A DNA stretch of 64,000 bases, taken from the NCBI GenBank assembly GCA_035308365.1, contig DATGGU010000104.1:46494-110493 (forward strand). Reading direction: 5' to 3'. This document shows positions 52,469-61,039 of the stretch, piece after piece. The position numbers and the translations under genes were made by a program. The first letter of the stretch is position 1. Each line of letters opens with the position of its first letter. The DNA comes from PALSA-505 sp035308365 (GTDB lineage Bacteria; Actinomycetota; Actinomycetes; Streptosporangiales; Streptosporangiaceae). Under the pieces are notes generated by a model. The model did no database searches, was not told the origin of the DNA, and was given only the letters and a program-made list of their open reading frames with translations.

Positions 52469-53014
52469 TTAACCGTGTGATCCTGACCGCGCCCTGGCCC
52501 GGTGGGCGGCGACCGTGGTCCGGCTGGCGCAGGCGTGCGAGCAGTAGCGCCGGGATGAGTTGCGCGACGTGTCGGCGTACCAGCGGCCGCAGCCGGCCGC
52601 CGCGCAGCGGCGCAGCCTGGACCGGCCGCTCTGGCAGACGTAGCGGACCAAACCGGAGACGGCCAGGCTGCCCATCCACTGCGGGAGCGGCGCGCCGTCG
52701 CGGGCGAAGTGCAGGTGCGGTATGCCATCGTGCCTGGTGAGCCGTGGCCGGCAGTCCTGGGCGTCGAGCAGGACGGCGAGCCGGTCGATGAACGTGCCCT
52801 CGTCTGGTTCGGCGAGCACCGAGGCGAGCGCGCGGCCGAGACCGGTCAGTGCGGCGGTGTCGGCGGCGGTGATGGCGGCCAGTGGGTAGCCGTGATCGGC
52901 GAACATCAGCCCCTGCGCGGCGGCGAACCCCGGCATGTCCAGCTTCGCCTCGCCCAGCGAGGCGAGGTCCAGCGCAAGCTGCAGCGCGTTCGTGTCGTAG
53001 TCGTCATAACTCAC
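52469..53014 (-). CDS. CGNR-type zinc-finger regulator (ABATE domain)
   Basis: This 181-residue protein has an N-terminal ABATE-like helical domain (ALQLALDLASLGEAKLDMPGFAA...) and a C-terminal zinc finger, LRRCAAAGCGRWYADTSRNSSRRYCSHACASRTTVAAHRARAR. The pattern C-x4-C...C-x3-C fits the CGNR family, but the name motif CGNR reads CASR. Members are putative stress-responsive transcription regulators. It is divergent from a TPR-like gene across a spacer holding an 8-bp inverted repeat, the likely operator. Confidence 0.75.
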   Translation of the reverse strand: MSYDDYDTNALQLALDLASLGEAKLDMPGFAAAQGLMFADHGYPLAAITAADTAALTGLGRALASVLAEPDEGTFIDRLAVLLDAQDCRPRLTRHDGIPHLHFARDGAPLPQWMGSLAVSGLVRYVCQSGRSRLRRCAAAGCGRWYADTSRNSSRRYCSHACASRTTVAAHRARARSGSHG

Positions 53015-53018
53015 TTGA

Positions 53019-53050
53019 CCGCCTACATGTGCCCATGATGCAGTAGGCGG
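53019..53050. promoter_or_regulatory. Inverted repeat in the divergent CGNR/TPR promoter
   Basis: CCGCCTAC (53019-53026) and GTAGGCGG (53043-53050) form a perfect 8-bp inverted repeat with a 16-nt spacer. A related GCCACCTAC follows near 53064. It lies 4 bases upstream of the CGNR gene and is a candidate operator. Confidence 0.45.
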
Positions 53051-53086
53051 CGAAACGCCCTATGCCACCTACTGGAGGTTCCTGCC

Positions 53087-53917
53087 ATGCTACAGATTCC
53101 GGCCGGACAGGTGATCGATGCCGCTCAGGCTCTCAAGCTGGCTGGCCGCTGGGCGCTCGCCGGGCAGCTTCTCGCCGCCGCGTCGGCGGACACCCCGGCC
53201 GAGCGGGCCGCCGTGAGCATGGCCAAGGCCACGGTCGCGGTAGACGCCGACTTCTGGCACCGGACGGCATCCCCCGGGGCGCAAGCAGCGGTAGCCGAAG
53301 CCACTTCTTTCATTACGGAGGCGGCCGGCGCCGATGCGGAACTGACCGTGCTGCGTTACGACCTGGAAATGCTCAGGCTGCAGCGGGACTATTCCACCGA
53401 GTTGTTCCGCCCGGACGGGCCGGAGTCCGGGCCCGGGGGCCGTGACCCGGCCGTTCTCGATGAGCTTGCCGCCCGGGCCCGCCACCTGCGGGAAACCGCA
53501 CCCGGCCGGCGGCGGGCCGGCTCGGCGGCGTTCTGGGCCGGGGTGATCGACGACAACCTGCGCGGCGATGCGGCTTCCGCCAGGTCGCTGTTCACCGAGG
53601 CGGTCGCGATCGGCGAGGAAACGGGCGACGACCTGCTGACCTCCTATGGGCTGCGCCACCTGGGGTACGCCAACGACCAGGCCGGCGACGCCGGGCTGGC
53701 CCGCCAGCAGTGGCGGCGGGCGGTCGAGCTGCGCCAGCGGGCCGGATGCGTGCCACTCACCCTCGCCCAGCAACTGCTGGTGGCCGAGGCGACCGTCAAG
53801 GACGATCCCGGTACCGCGCTTCCGGTCGCCGCCGAAGTCCGCCAGTGGGCGGCGGCGCTCGGCATTGCGATCCTGGAGACCGGCGCGGCCGCGCTGCTCG
53901 AAGGAGCGGGCCGCTAA
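53087..53917 (+). CDS. TPR-like helical-repeat protein, function unknown
   Basis: This 276-residue all-helical protein contains repeating Ala/Leu-rich helix pairs. The clearest is SARSLFTEAVAIGEETGDDLLTSYGLRHLGYANDQAGDAGLARQQWRRAVELRQRAG, which has tetratricopeptide character. It probably mediates protein contacts in the cytoplasm. GGAGG lies 8 nt before the ATG. It shares a control region with the CGNR regulator and may be its target. The 3' end overlaps the convergent hydrolase gene by 4 bases. Confidence 0.65.
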   Translation: MLQIPAGQVIDAAQALKLAGRWALAGQLLAAASADTPAERAAVSMAKATVAVDADFWHRTASPGAQAAVAEATSFITEAAGADAELTVLRYDLEMLRLQRDYSTELFRPDGPESGPGGRDPAVLDELAARARHLRETAPGRRRAGSAAFWAGVIDDNLRGDAASARSLFTEAVAIGEETGDDLLTSYGLRHLGYANDQAGDAGLARQQWRRAVELRQRAGCVPLTLAQQLLVAEATVKDDPGTALPVAAEVRQWAAALGIAILETGAAALLEGAGR

Positions 53918-54816
53918 AGATCAGCCAGGTCGATCAGGTCGTCGAACACCTCGCCGAGGCCCCGCGCGGTGAAGGTCAGGTGGCCTTCACCGCGGCGCAT
54001 CCTGGCCCGCGCGCCGGGGATGTGCTTGGCCAGCCAGGCACCGTGGGCCTGCGGCACCATCCGGTCCTCACTGCCCTGCCAGATGGCCACCTTGCCGACG
54101 GCATCGAGCGGGAAGCCCCAGTCGGCCACGAACGCGAGGTCGTCGTCACGCCAGCCCTCGATGCCATTGCCGCAGGCCGAGCGCACCGCCGCGGCCAGGT
54201 ATCCGGCGAACTCACCGGTGAGCACGGCCTTGTCCGCGTCCGACAGCAGCCCGCCGAGCCCGGCGGCCAATTGCCCGGGCTGTACGGTCCGGATGGCTGC
54301 GGCCTGGTTGTCCAGGAAAGCGGACAGCTCCGCCTTGCCGCTGGCCGCCGCGCCGAACTCGCTGACGTTCTCCGGTCCCATGCCGTCCAGCCAGTCCAGC
54401 CCGCCGGCCTGGTACGGGGCGGCGCCGGCGATCGTGGCCGCCGCCAGGCACCGGCCGCGCAGCAGGGCCGAGCAGGCGAGCGCATGCGGCCCGCCGCCCG
54501 AGGTGCCAGCCGTGACGAACGCGTCGCAGCCCAGGGCGTCGAGCACGGCGGCGACGTCTCCGGCGATGTCGGCCACCCGGCGGCCCGGCCGTGGTGTGGA
54601 GCCCGCGTAACCGGGCCGCGCCGGGAGGATCAGGCGCAGCCCGCGGACCTTCGCCGCGTCGACCGTGGGCGGCCAGGCGACCGGCCCGGATGGCGTTCCG
54701 TGGTGCATCACCACCGGCAGCCCGTCCGGCGGCCCGGCCGTCAGGACCTCCATCGTCCGGCCGTCCGGCAGCCCGATCGTCCGCAACTCCGCCCGCGCCT
54801 GATCCTCTGTCACCAT
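53914..54816 (-). CDS. Alpha/beta-hydrolase
   Basis: This is a 300-residue alpha/beta-fold hydrolase. It has the oxyanion-hole segment VVMHHGTPSG, RLILPARPGYAGSTPRPGR, and the nucleophile elbow AGTSGGGPHALA (G-x-S-x-G with Ser). The acid is in IWQGSEDRMVP and the His in RRGEGHLTF. Substrate unknown; epoxide hydrolase, haloperoxidase and esterase relatives share this pattern. There is no signal peptide. The start is the ATG at 54816. Confidence 0.85.
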   Translation of the reverse strand: MVTEDQARAELRTIGLPDGRTMEVLTAGPPDGLPVVMHHGTPSGPVAWPPTVDAAKVRGLRLILPARPGYAGSTPRPGRRVADIAGDVAAVLDALGCDAFVTAGTSGGGPHALACSALLRGRCLAAATIAGAAPYQAGGLDWLDGMGPENVSEFGAAASGKAELSAFLDNQAAAIRTVQPGQLAAGLGGLLSDADKAVLTGEFAGYLAAAVRSACGNGIEGWRDDDLAFVADWGFPLDAVGKVAIWQGSEDRMVPQAHGAWLAKHIPGARARMRRGEGHLTFTARGLGEVFDDLIDLADL

Positions 54817-54844
54817 GGGCAGAGCGTAACGGAGGGAGACGGCG

Positions 54845-55885
54845 GTGACGTGGTTGCTGTACGGGGCTTACGGATTCACCGGCAGGCTGGTGGCGAAGCT
54901 GGCCATCGCGCGCGGTGAGCGGCCGGTGCTGGCCGGCCGTTCAGCCGGGAAGGTCGCGGAACTTGCCGGTCAGCTCGGCCTGGAGCACCGCGCTTTCGGG
55001 CTGACCGATCCGGGTGCCATCCGCCGCGGACTGGACGGGATCAGCGCCGTGGCGCACTGCGCCGGCCCGTTCTCCGCCACCGCGGGACCCATGGCCCGGG
55101 CCTGCATCGACGCCGGCCTGCACTATCTCGACATCACCGGCGAGATAGCGGTGTTCGAGGAACTGCACGGGCTGAGCGAGCGGGCCAGGGCGGCCGGCAG
55201 CGTGCTGCTGCCCGGCGCCGGGTTCGACGTCGTGCCAACGGACTGCGCCGCCGCGCTGCTGGCCGGGGCGCTGCCCGGCGCCCGCCGGCTGGACCTGGCC
55301 TTCCTGGCCGGCGGCGGGCCGAGCCCGGGGACGGCCAGGACGGCGGTCGAGGGCATGCGGACCGGCGGCCAGGCACGCATCGGCGGGGTGATCACGACCG
55401 TGCCCATGGGCTGGCGGACGGTCCGGGCCGCCTTCCCCAGCGGACCGCGCACGGTCACGTCCGTGCCCTGGGGCGACGTCAGCACGGCCTGGTATTCCAC
55501 CAAGATCCCCGACATCACCACCTATACCGCCGTTCCGGCCGCCGCGATGCGGGTGAACCAGATGCTCGGGCTGGACAAGCTGCTGCGGCTGGGCCCGGCG
55601 CTGAAGCTGGCGCAGGCGCTGGCCGGCCGCAGTTCCGGGCCGGACGAGCAGCGCAGGGCGGGCACCCGGGCCGAGGTGTGGGGCAGGGCCAGCGACGGCG
55701 AACGGTCGGCGGAGGTGACAATCGTCACACCCAACGCCTACGACCTGACCGCCGACTCGGTGGTCCGGGCGATCACCCGGCTCGGCTCGGTCTCTCCAGG
55801 CACCCACACCCCGTCCACCGCGTTCGGCCCGCGCTACGTCACGGAACTGGACGGCGTCACGCTCACCGGCCCGGCCGGCGGCTGA
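54845..55885 (+). CDS. Saccharopine-dehydrogenase-like NAD(P)-binding protein
   Basis: This is a 346-residue protein with an N-terminal Rossmann site (LLYGAYGFTGRLVAKLA, G-x-x-G-x-x-G), a second-strand AGRS, and AHCAGPFSATAGPMARACIDAGLHYLDITGE. These features are typical of the saccharopine dehydrogenase-like/trans-acting enoyl reductase family in actinobacteria. The conserved PGAGFDVVPTDCAA and AEVWGRASDG also fit. Relatives act in lipid or polyketide reduction; the substrate here is unknown. The start is a GTG at 54845 after GGAGG, 28 bases from the divergent hydrolase. Confidence 0.82.
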   Translation: MTWLLYGAYGFTGRLVAKLAIARGERPVLAGRSAGKVAELAGQLGLEHRAFGLTDPGAIRRGLDGISAVAHCAGPFSATAGPMARACIDAGLHYLDITGEIAVFEELHGLSERARAAGSVLLPGAGFDVVPTDCAAALLAGALPGARRLDLAFLAGGGPSPGTARTAVEGMRTGGQARIGGVITTVPMGWRTVRAAFPSGPRTVTSVPWGDVSTAWYSTKIPDITTYTAVPAAAMRVNQMLGLDKLLRLGPALKLAQALAGRSSGPDEQRRAGTRAEVWGRASDGERSAEVTIVTPNAYDLTADSVVRAITRLGSVSPGTHTPSTAFGPRYVTELDGVTLTGPAGG

Positions 55886-55894
55886 GCCATTCTG

Positions 55895-57058
55895 TTATGG
55901 GGTGTACCGGAGAATGGCGCCGTAGATCTTGTTGCCTGACGGGCCGTTGGCCATGTTGCCAGTGGCCCACACCCCCTTGGTGCCCGGGATCCCGGAGATT
56001 CCGGTGAGGTCGAGCAGGGTGAGCCCGGACGCGACCGGCACATCATCCCGGGTCCACTTCCCACGGCTGAAGTGATCGAGGTACCACTGGTAGCCGGGCG
56101 CCGGGCCGTTGTCCTCGGCCCACAGCCCGCCATGTCCGTCCGGCGCCATGAAGTTCATGACGCTGGTCGGGAGCTTGAGGCTGACCCTGGCCCAGGAGGT
56201 GCCGTTCCAGTGCAGCAGGTACTTCGTCCGTGCGCCCTGGGCGCCCTGCTGGATCTGCCACAGCAGCCAGGCGTCGCTTGGACCAAGCGCGGTGAGGGCC
56301 TGCGGATACTCCACGGCACCCTTGGGGGGGGTCACCTTGGGCAGGGTCACGGTGCTCCAGGTCTTCCCGTCCCAGTGCATGAGGATGTTGACCGGGTTCT
56401 GCTGGCCCACGCTGCCCAGCGTGATGCCGAGCGCCCAGATGTCATGTGCCGACAGAGCCCTGACATCGCCCGGTATCCCGGGCAGGGTCACCTTGGACCA
56501 TGTCGTGCCGTTGTACCGCGAGGCGTAGTGGTCCGGCTTGGTGGTGCTGTCCGCGCCCAGGCTGAACACCCAGGTGGAGTCCGGGCCGAACACGGCCGGG
56601 GTGACGGCGAAGCCGCCGGACAGGTTGCCGTAGATGACCCATTTCGGCAGCGCCTGCAGTGTCCAGGCGGTGCCGTTCCAGCGCAGCGCGTTGTTCTTGC
56701 CGAACAGCCAGGCGTCGCTGCCGGAACTGGCCCCAAGACCCAGCGAGTTCCGGGCGTCGGCCTCCAGGCTGGACGGCACCGGCACCTGTGACCAGGCAGT
56801 GCCGTCCCAGTGCTGCACGTAGTAGGCGAGGGTCTTGCCCGTGCATGAGATGGCCAGGCAGGCCGTCCAGGTCGACCAGGCGTCGTCCGCCCCGGAGGCG
56901 GCGAAGTTGTCCGCCCACACACCCACCGCCGGCCCGATCGTGGTGCTGACACCCCAGCCGGTCGTGGCTGTGGCGCCGGCCGGAAGAGCGATGGCCAGCG
57001 CGAGGCTGGTGGCCCCGGCAGTGGTCAACGTGCGCCGTAGCAATGAGACAAGGGTCAT
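55895..57058 (-). CDS. Secreted protein with W-rich beta-propeller-like repeats
   Basis: A signal peptide (LTTAGATSLALAIALPAGATA) is followed by about 360 residues. These contain at least five copies of the motif [HR]-[WY]-[ND]-G-x-x-W-x-x-V/L-x-[LV]-P (HWDGTAWSQVPVP, RWNGTAWTLQALP, RYNGTTWSKVTLP, HWDGKTWSTVTLP, HWNGTSWARVSL). They alternate with D-x-W-x-x-G-type blades (SGSDAWLFG, SAHDIWALG, GPSDAWLLW). The arrangement suggests a beta-propeller secreted sensor or binding protein. One Cys pair (TACLAISCTG) is present. The start at 57058 is preferred over 57100 because the signal peptide begins there. Confidence 0.75.
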   Translation of the reverse strand: MTLVSLLRRTLTTAGATSLALAIALPAGATATTGWGVSTTIGPAVGVWADNFAASGADDAWSTWTACLAISCTGKTLAYYVQHWDGTAWSQVPVPSSLEADARNSLGLGASSGSDAWLFGKNNALRWNGTAWTLQALPKWVIYGNLSGGFAVTPAVFGPDSTWVFSLGADSTTKPDHYASRYNGTTWSKVTLPGIPGDVRALSAHDIWALGITLGSVGQQNPVNILMHWDGKTWSTVTLPKVTPPKGAVEYPQALTALGPSDAWLLWQIQQGAQGARTKYLLHWNGTSWARVSLKLPTSVMNFMAPDGHGGLWAEDNGPAPGYQWYLDHFSRGKWTRDDVPVASGLTLLDLTGISGIPGTKGVWATGNMANGPSGNKIYGAILRYTP

Positions 57059-57185
57059 CCGAGAGTCCCCCGAACCGAGGTGAACGTTTGCCGCGAGCAC
57101 CGTACCCTCTCGCCAGCCCAGCGGGGAAGGCCCAAGTCACACCGCCGGTGCGCGTTCCGGTGGCCGGACAGCGTAAGAATGGTCT

Positions 57186-59195
57186 ATGAGCAAGCGCCCA
57201 GTTTCACCGCCTCCCGGCGACAAGCCCGGGCCCGCCGCGCCACCGCCGCCGCCGGGCTGGCGGCACTGGGTGTGGCCGGTAGCTCTCCTGACGATGTTCC
57301 TGCTGTACCTGTTCCTGCCGACCATTCACGTCAGCTCACCGGCCCAGCTCACGTACTCGCAGTTCATCAGGGACGCGAGCGCGCACAGGGTGAAGACCGT
57401 GACGTTCCAGTCCACCTCGGGGAACACACCGGCCAGCGGCAACCTGACCAAGGGCGGGACCTACACCACGGTCATCCCCGGCCAGCCCAGCCCGCAGCTC
57501 ACCTCGCAACTGGCCGCGGACGGCGTGGAGATAACCGCCGACTCCCCCAGCGCCGGTTTCGGCACCGAACTGCTGTCCTGGCTGATCGTGCTGGTCCTGC
57601 CGCTGGTGGTGTTCTACTGGCTGTTCCGGCGGCTGTCCAAGGGTGCCGCCGCCGGGCTGCAGGGCGTGCTGGGCACCGGCCGGTCGCGGGCCAAGGTCTT
57701 CGACGCCGAACGGCCGGACACCAAGTTCACCGACGTGGCCGGCTACGAGGGAGCCAAGGCCGAGATCGCCGAGGTGGTGGACTTCCTGCGCAACCCCGAC
57801 CGGTACAAGCGGGCCGGCGCGATGGCGCCGCGCGGCGTGCTGATGGTCGGCCCGCCCGGCACCGGCAAGACGCTGCTGGCCCGGGCGGTGGCCGGCGAGG
57901 CCGAGGTGCCGTTCTTCTCGGTGACCGGGTCCAGCTTCGTGGAGATGTTCGTCGGGGTAGGCGCGGCCCGGGTGCGGGACCTGTTCACCGAGGCGCGTAA
58001 GCGCGCGCCGGCCATCGTCTTCATCGACGAGGTCGACGCCATCGGCCAGCGCCGGGCCGGTTCGGGCGCGGTGGTGGCCAACGATGAACGCGAGCAGACG
58101 CTGAACCAGCTCCTTTCGGAGATGGACGGATTCGACGTGATGCAGGGGATCGTGGTCCTGGCCGCGACCAACCGGCCCGAGGTGCTCGACCCAGCGCTGC
58201 TGCGGCCCGGCAGGTTCGACCGGCAGGTGACCATCCCGCTGCCCACACTGCCCGAGCGGGCGGCGATCCTGGCCGTGCACTGCCGGGACAAGAAGCTCGG
58301 CCCGGACGTGAGCCTCACCGTCGTGGCCCGGGGCACGCCCGGCTTCTCCGGCGCGGACCTGGCCAACCTGACCAATGAGGCGGCGATCTTCGCGGTCAGG
58401 GAGAACCGGGAGGTGCTGACCGCAGCGGACTTCGACGCCGCCAGGGACCGGATCCTGCTCGGCCGCCGCGAGGGCTCGAACGTGCTGCTACCCGAAGAGA
58501 AGCACTCGGTGGCCGTCCACGAGGCGGGGCACGCCCTGGTCGCAGTGCTGTCCGATCATGCCGACCCGGTGGCCAAGGTGACGATCCTGCCGGCCGGCCA
58601 GGCGCTCGGCGTGACCGAGCAGCTCCCGCTGGTCGAGCGGCACCTGTACGGCGAGGACTATCTCACCGACTCGCTCGCGGTGCGGCTGGGTGGCCGGGCG
58701 GCCGAACTGGTCGAATTCGGCCAGGGCTCCACCGGCGCCAGCAACGACCTGGCCGGCGCCACCGAACTGGCCACCAAGATGGTGCGCGAGTACGGGCTGT
58801 CGCCCGAACTGGGCCCGGTCGGCTACCCGGAGGGCGGTTCGGTGTTCCTCGGCGGTGGCGGCGGCCAGGGCCTGTCCAGCCGGCCGTTCGCCGAGCAGAC
58901 CCAGGCCACCATCGACCGCGAGGTGGCCAGGTTGCTGCGCGAGGCCGAGGAAACGGCGGTCGGGCTCATCCGCTCGCACCAGGACGAACTCGGCAAGGTC
59001 GTCGCGCTGCTGCTGGAGCAGGAAACCGTGGACGGCGACGCCGTCTACCGGATAGCGGGCAGGCCGGTGCCCGAACACCGCCCCGACGACATGTCCATCG
59101 CCCCGCAAGCCGTGGCGACGTCCCCGGTACCGGCGCCCGCAGCCGCGGACACGGTCAGCACGGCCGGCACCACCACCAGCGGCGCGGACGGCTGA
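57186..59195 (+). CDS. ftsH: ATP-dependent zinc metalloprotease FtsH
   Basis: This is a 669-residue membrane AAA protease. A Pro-rich N-terminus is followed by TM1 (VWPVALLTMFLLYLFLP), an external domain, and TM2 (LLSWLIVLVLPLVVFYWLF). The AAA domain has Walker A GPPGTGKTLLARA, Walker B IVFIDEVDAIG and the second region of homology ATNRPEVLDPALLRPGRFDRQ. The peptidase domain has HEAGHALVA and the third ligand region GSTGASNDLAGAT. It degrades misfolded membrane proteins and regulators. It ends with an Ala/Thr-rich tail. A structured repeat array follows the stop. Confidence 0.95.
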   Translation: MSKRPVSPPPGDKPGPAAPPPPPGWRHWVWPVALLTMFLLYLFLPTIHVSSPAQLTYSQFIRDASAHRVKTVTFQSTSGNTPASGNLTKGGTYTTVIPGQPSPQLTSQLAADGVEITADSPSAGFGTELLSWLIVLVLPLVVFYWLFRRLSKGAAAGLQGVLGTGRSRAKVFDAERPDTKFTDVAGYEGAKAEIAEVVDFLRNPDRYKRAGAMAPRGVLMVGPPGTGKTLLARAVAGEAEVPFFSVTGSSFVEMFVGVGAARVRDLFTEARKRAPAIVFIDEVDAIGQRRAGSGAVVANDEREQTLNQLLSEMDGFDVMQGIVVLAATNRPEVLDPALLRPGRFDRQVTIPLPTLPERAAILAVHCRDKKLGPDVSLTVVARGTPGFSGADLANLTNEAAIFAVRENREVLTAADFDAARDRILLGRREGSNVLLPEEKHSVAVHEAGHALVAVLSDHADPVAKVTILPAGQALGVTEQLPLVERHLYGEDYLTDSLAVRLGGRAAELVEFGQGSTGASNDLAGATELATKMVREYGLSPELGPVGYPEGGSVFLGGGGGQGLSSRPFAEQTQATIDREVARLLREAEETAVGLIRSHQDELGKVVALLLEQETVDGDAVYRIAGRPVPEHRPDDMSIAPQAVATSPVPAPAAADTVSTAGTTTSGADG

Positions 59196-59259
59196 GTTGA
59201 ACCACCCACGCCAACCCGGCGCCATAGGGGCCGTGGCGTCCCACCGTAAACCGCAAACC

Positions 59260-59377
59260 GGCCCCAACCCCGACCGTGAGGTTCCGGGAAGTCATCCCAA
59301 CATCGACCAAGCGCCACCGGCCCCAACCCCGACCGTGAGGTTCCGGGGAATCGTCCCAACGTCGACCAAGCGCCACC
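59260..59377 (+). repeat. 59-bp direct tandem repeat after ftsH
   Basis: Units 59260-59318 and 59319-59377 share GGCCCCAACCCCGACCGTGA, GGTTCCGGG-AA, TC-TCCCAAC-TCGACC and AAGCGCCACC with only a few differences. The unit just upstream (59225-59260, CCACCGTAAACCGCAAACCGG) matches, in reverse, the TTTACGGTGGGACG part of the repeat at 5.5 kb. Confidence 0.8.
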
Positions 59378-59426
59378 GGCCACAGCCAGAGCCGGGCACG
59401 ACAACGGAAACCGGCACCGTGGGGGT

Positions 59427-59580
59427 CCGGGGGGCTCGGCCCCCTGGGCAAATACTGCGGGCCGCGGCGAAGCTGGCCGAAGGCCAGCGAGCATGGTTGG
59501 CTGCCCCGGGGGGCTCGGCCCCCCGGGCAAATACTGCGGGCCGCGGCGAAGCTGGCCGAAGGCCAGCGAGCATGGCTGCC
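59427..59580 (-). repeat. Dispersed structured repeat, copies 2 and 3 in tandem
   Basis: Two units (59427-59505 and 59506-59580) each contain a CCGGGGGGC-TCG-GCCCCC-type hairpin, GGGCAAATACTGCGGGCC, GCGGCGAAGCTGGCCGAAGG and CCAGCGAGCATGG. They are the reverse complement of copy 1 at 5470-5545. Hairpins GCTGGCC-GAA-GGCCAGC lie at 59472-59488 and 59551-59567. They occupy the spacer between convergent ftsH and GNAT genes, consistent with a REP or terminator-like role. Confidence 0.8.
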
Positions 59581-59596
59581 CGCCTCGCCCCACCGC

Positions 59597-60457
59597 TCAG
59601 GCAGCGAACGACAGGACGATCCGGTCCTCGACCGGGCGGTAGCCGAGCCGCTGGTAGAGCGCGTTGCTGGTCGGGTTGGCCAGGTCGGTGAACAGCAACA
59701 CCTCGGCGGCGCCGGCGTCCAGTGCGGCCTGGCTGACCGCGGCGGTCACCGCACCGGCGTAGCCACGCCCGCGCAGCGCCGGGGGCGTGTACACCGGCCC
59801 GACCCGGGACATGCCGGCCACCGGCTCGGTCGCAGCGGCCATGGACACCGGCTGCCCACCGTCCTCCCAGACCATCAGTGTGCCCCGGCCGGCCCGGTCG
59901 TCGAACAGCCGCCCCGGATCTTCCTCGGTCATCGAGCCGACCTCCCGGCCGAACGCACCGAACCAGGCCACGAGCAGGTCACGGTCGGTGGCCGCCACCG
60001 CCCTGGCCCGCCCGCCCGGAGCAGGCTGGGGCGGCACCAGGCCATCCAGCCGGTACAGGCGGGTGCGCATGTGCACGGAGGTGGCGGCGCTGGTGCGCTG
60101 GCGCCACTGGGCGGCGAACCGGCCGGCGGCGGCATCGCCCGCGTTCACCCCGGGCAGTTCCCGTCCGGTGGCGGCGAGGGTGTCCGCCAGTTCGGCCGCG
60201 GCCTCATCCGGCGCGCTGCTGAGCACCAGCGGGTAGGGCGGGGTCTGCAGGAACGCCGCGGCCACGGGTCCATCCGGTTCATCGGGTGGCCGCCACCAGC
60301 CAAACAAGGGCGGGTTCGCGCCGAACGCGGCCGGCCCGCGCTTGCGCAGCGTGTCGACGATGGTCAGTTCCAGCGTGTGCCGTGCGGGCTGCGTTCGCAG
60401 GAACGGGCCTGCCTCGCTCGCGAACTCCCCGGCATCCCCACTGATTGACCACGGCAT
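59597..60457 (-). CDS. GNAT-family N-acetyltransferase, two-domain
   Basis: This ~286-residue protein has a variable N-terminal domain (ARHTLELTIVDTLRKRGPAAFGANPPLFGWWRP). Its C-terminal GNAT core has MSRVGPVYTPPALRGRGYAGAVTAAVSQAAL (acetyl-CoA loop R-G-R-G-Y-A) and LFTDLANPTSNALYQRLGYRPVEDR. Substrate unknown. The start at 60457 (MPWSISGDAGEF) is chosen among several in-frame ATGs (60493, 60466). No operon partners. Confidence 0.8.
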   Translation of the reverse strand: MPWSISGDAGEFASEAGPFLRTQPARHTLELTIVDTLRKRGPAAFGANPPLFGWWRPPDEPDGPVAAAFLQTPPYPLVLSSAPDEAAAELADTLAATGRELPGVNAGDAAAGRFAAQWRQRTSAATSVHMRTRLYRLDGLVPPQPAPGGRARAVAATDRDLLVAWFGAFGREVGSMTEEDPGRLFDDRAGRGTLMVWEDGGQPVSMAAATEPVAGMSRVGPVYTPPALRGRGYAGAVTAAVSQAALDAGAAEVLLFTDLANPTSNALYQRLGYRPVEDRIVLSFAA

Positions 60458-60566
60458 GGGACCCATGATCCGGGCCGCCGGGGTCACGTGCACCTGATTT
60501 TCCCCGGCCCGCCGGGGCCGTCAGCGTGACCCCCCGGGCCGGCGCGGATACTTACTGCGGCTTTCA

Positions 60567-60596
60567 TGACGTGATTACGTCAATGATTGCGCGCAA
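60567..60596. promoter_or_regulatory. Two adjacent palindromes
   Basis: TGACGT-GATT-ACGTCA (60567-60582) and ATTGCGCGCAAT (60585-60596) are both perfect inverted repeats, 2 bases apart, in an AT-richer segment. They lie upstream of the 60.8 kb micro-ORF and may be operators. No nearby regulator gene was identified. Confidence 0.4.
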
Positions 60597-60815
60597 TATG
60601 CAAGGGTTTCTTATTATCGCTAAGAGTTACCACCGGGCGCCGCTAAGCGGACTTTCAGTTGCGCATAGTAGGCGCCCGGGATTGGTGACCCGGCGCGGCA
60701 AACAAAAAGGGCCGTCCCAAGGCATCTCGTGCTTGACATGCCTTGTCTGCGGAAAGGAAAGTACATTGTAGCAACTGGTGTGCCATTCAGGCCGGGCTGG
60801 AGGGAGGTGTGGCAG

Positions 60816-60842
60816 ATGCGAGGTGGCAAGGAACGCGCATAG
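60816..60842 (+). CDS. Possible micro-ORF MRGGKERA
   Basis: An 8-codon frame, ATG to TAG, is preceded by AGGGAGGT (60801-60808) at a 7-nt spacing. The sequence differs from the 62.5-62.9 kb micro-peptides but shares the size, the strong ribosome site, an internal Lys and a downstream hairpin before a convergent ligase (here a pseudogene). It may be a diverged or decayed member. Chance occurrence cannot be excluded for a single short frame. Confidence 0.3.
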   Translation: MRGGKERA

Positions 60843-60924
60843 CACAGACCGTCTAGTTCCATTTGTGCGGTCCCGGGCCAGACCTGGAACCAATGGCGCT
60901 GACCCCCGGGGCCCTGACGACTGC

Positions 60925-60979
60925 AACGGGACCTCTCCGGCCACGCCGGCCGCCGCGCCGGAGGCGGGGAGGTCCCGTT
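60925..60979. terminator. Strong hairpin left of the ligase pseudogene
   Basis: AACGGGACCTC (60925-60935) pairs perfectly with GAGGTCCCGTT (60969-60979). A second inner stem forms from CTCCGGC (60935-60941) with GCCGGAG (60957-60963). There is no T-run. Its place between a plus-strand micro-ORF and a minus-strand ligase remnant matches that of the hairpin at 62921-62966. Confidence 0.65.
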
Positions 60980-61039
60980 ATCAGCTCTTCTCTCCGTCCA
61001 ACAGACTCGGGGCCGGGCCGGCATCTCCGGGTGCCCCGC

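Noticed and set aside
59260..59580. CRISPR array
   Set aside because: The direct repeats are contiguous units of 59 and about 77 bases without unique spacers, and no cas genes are present.
60806..60979. T-box riboswitch
   Set aside because: AGGTGGCAAGGAACGCG followed by a strong hairpin recalls a T-box bulge and terminator, but the conserved core is not matched, no specifier stem was found, and no aminoacyl-tRNA synthetase or amino-acid gene follows.
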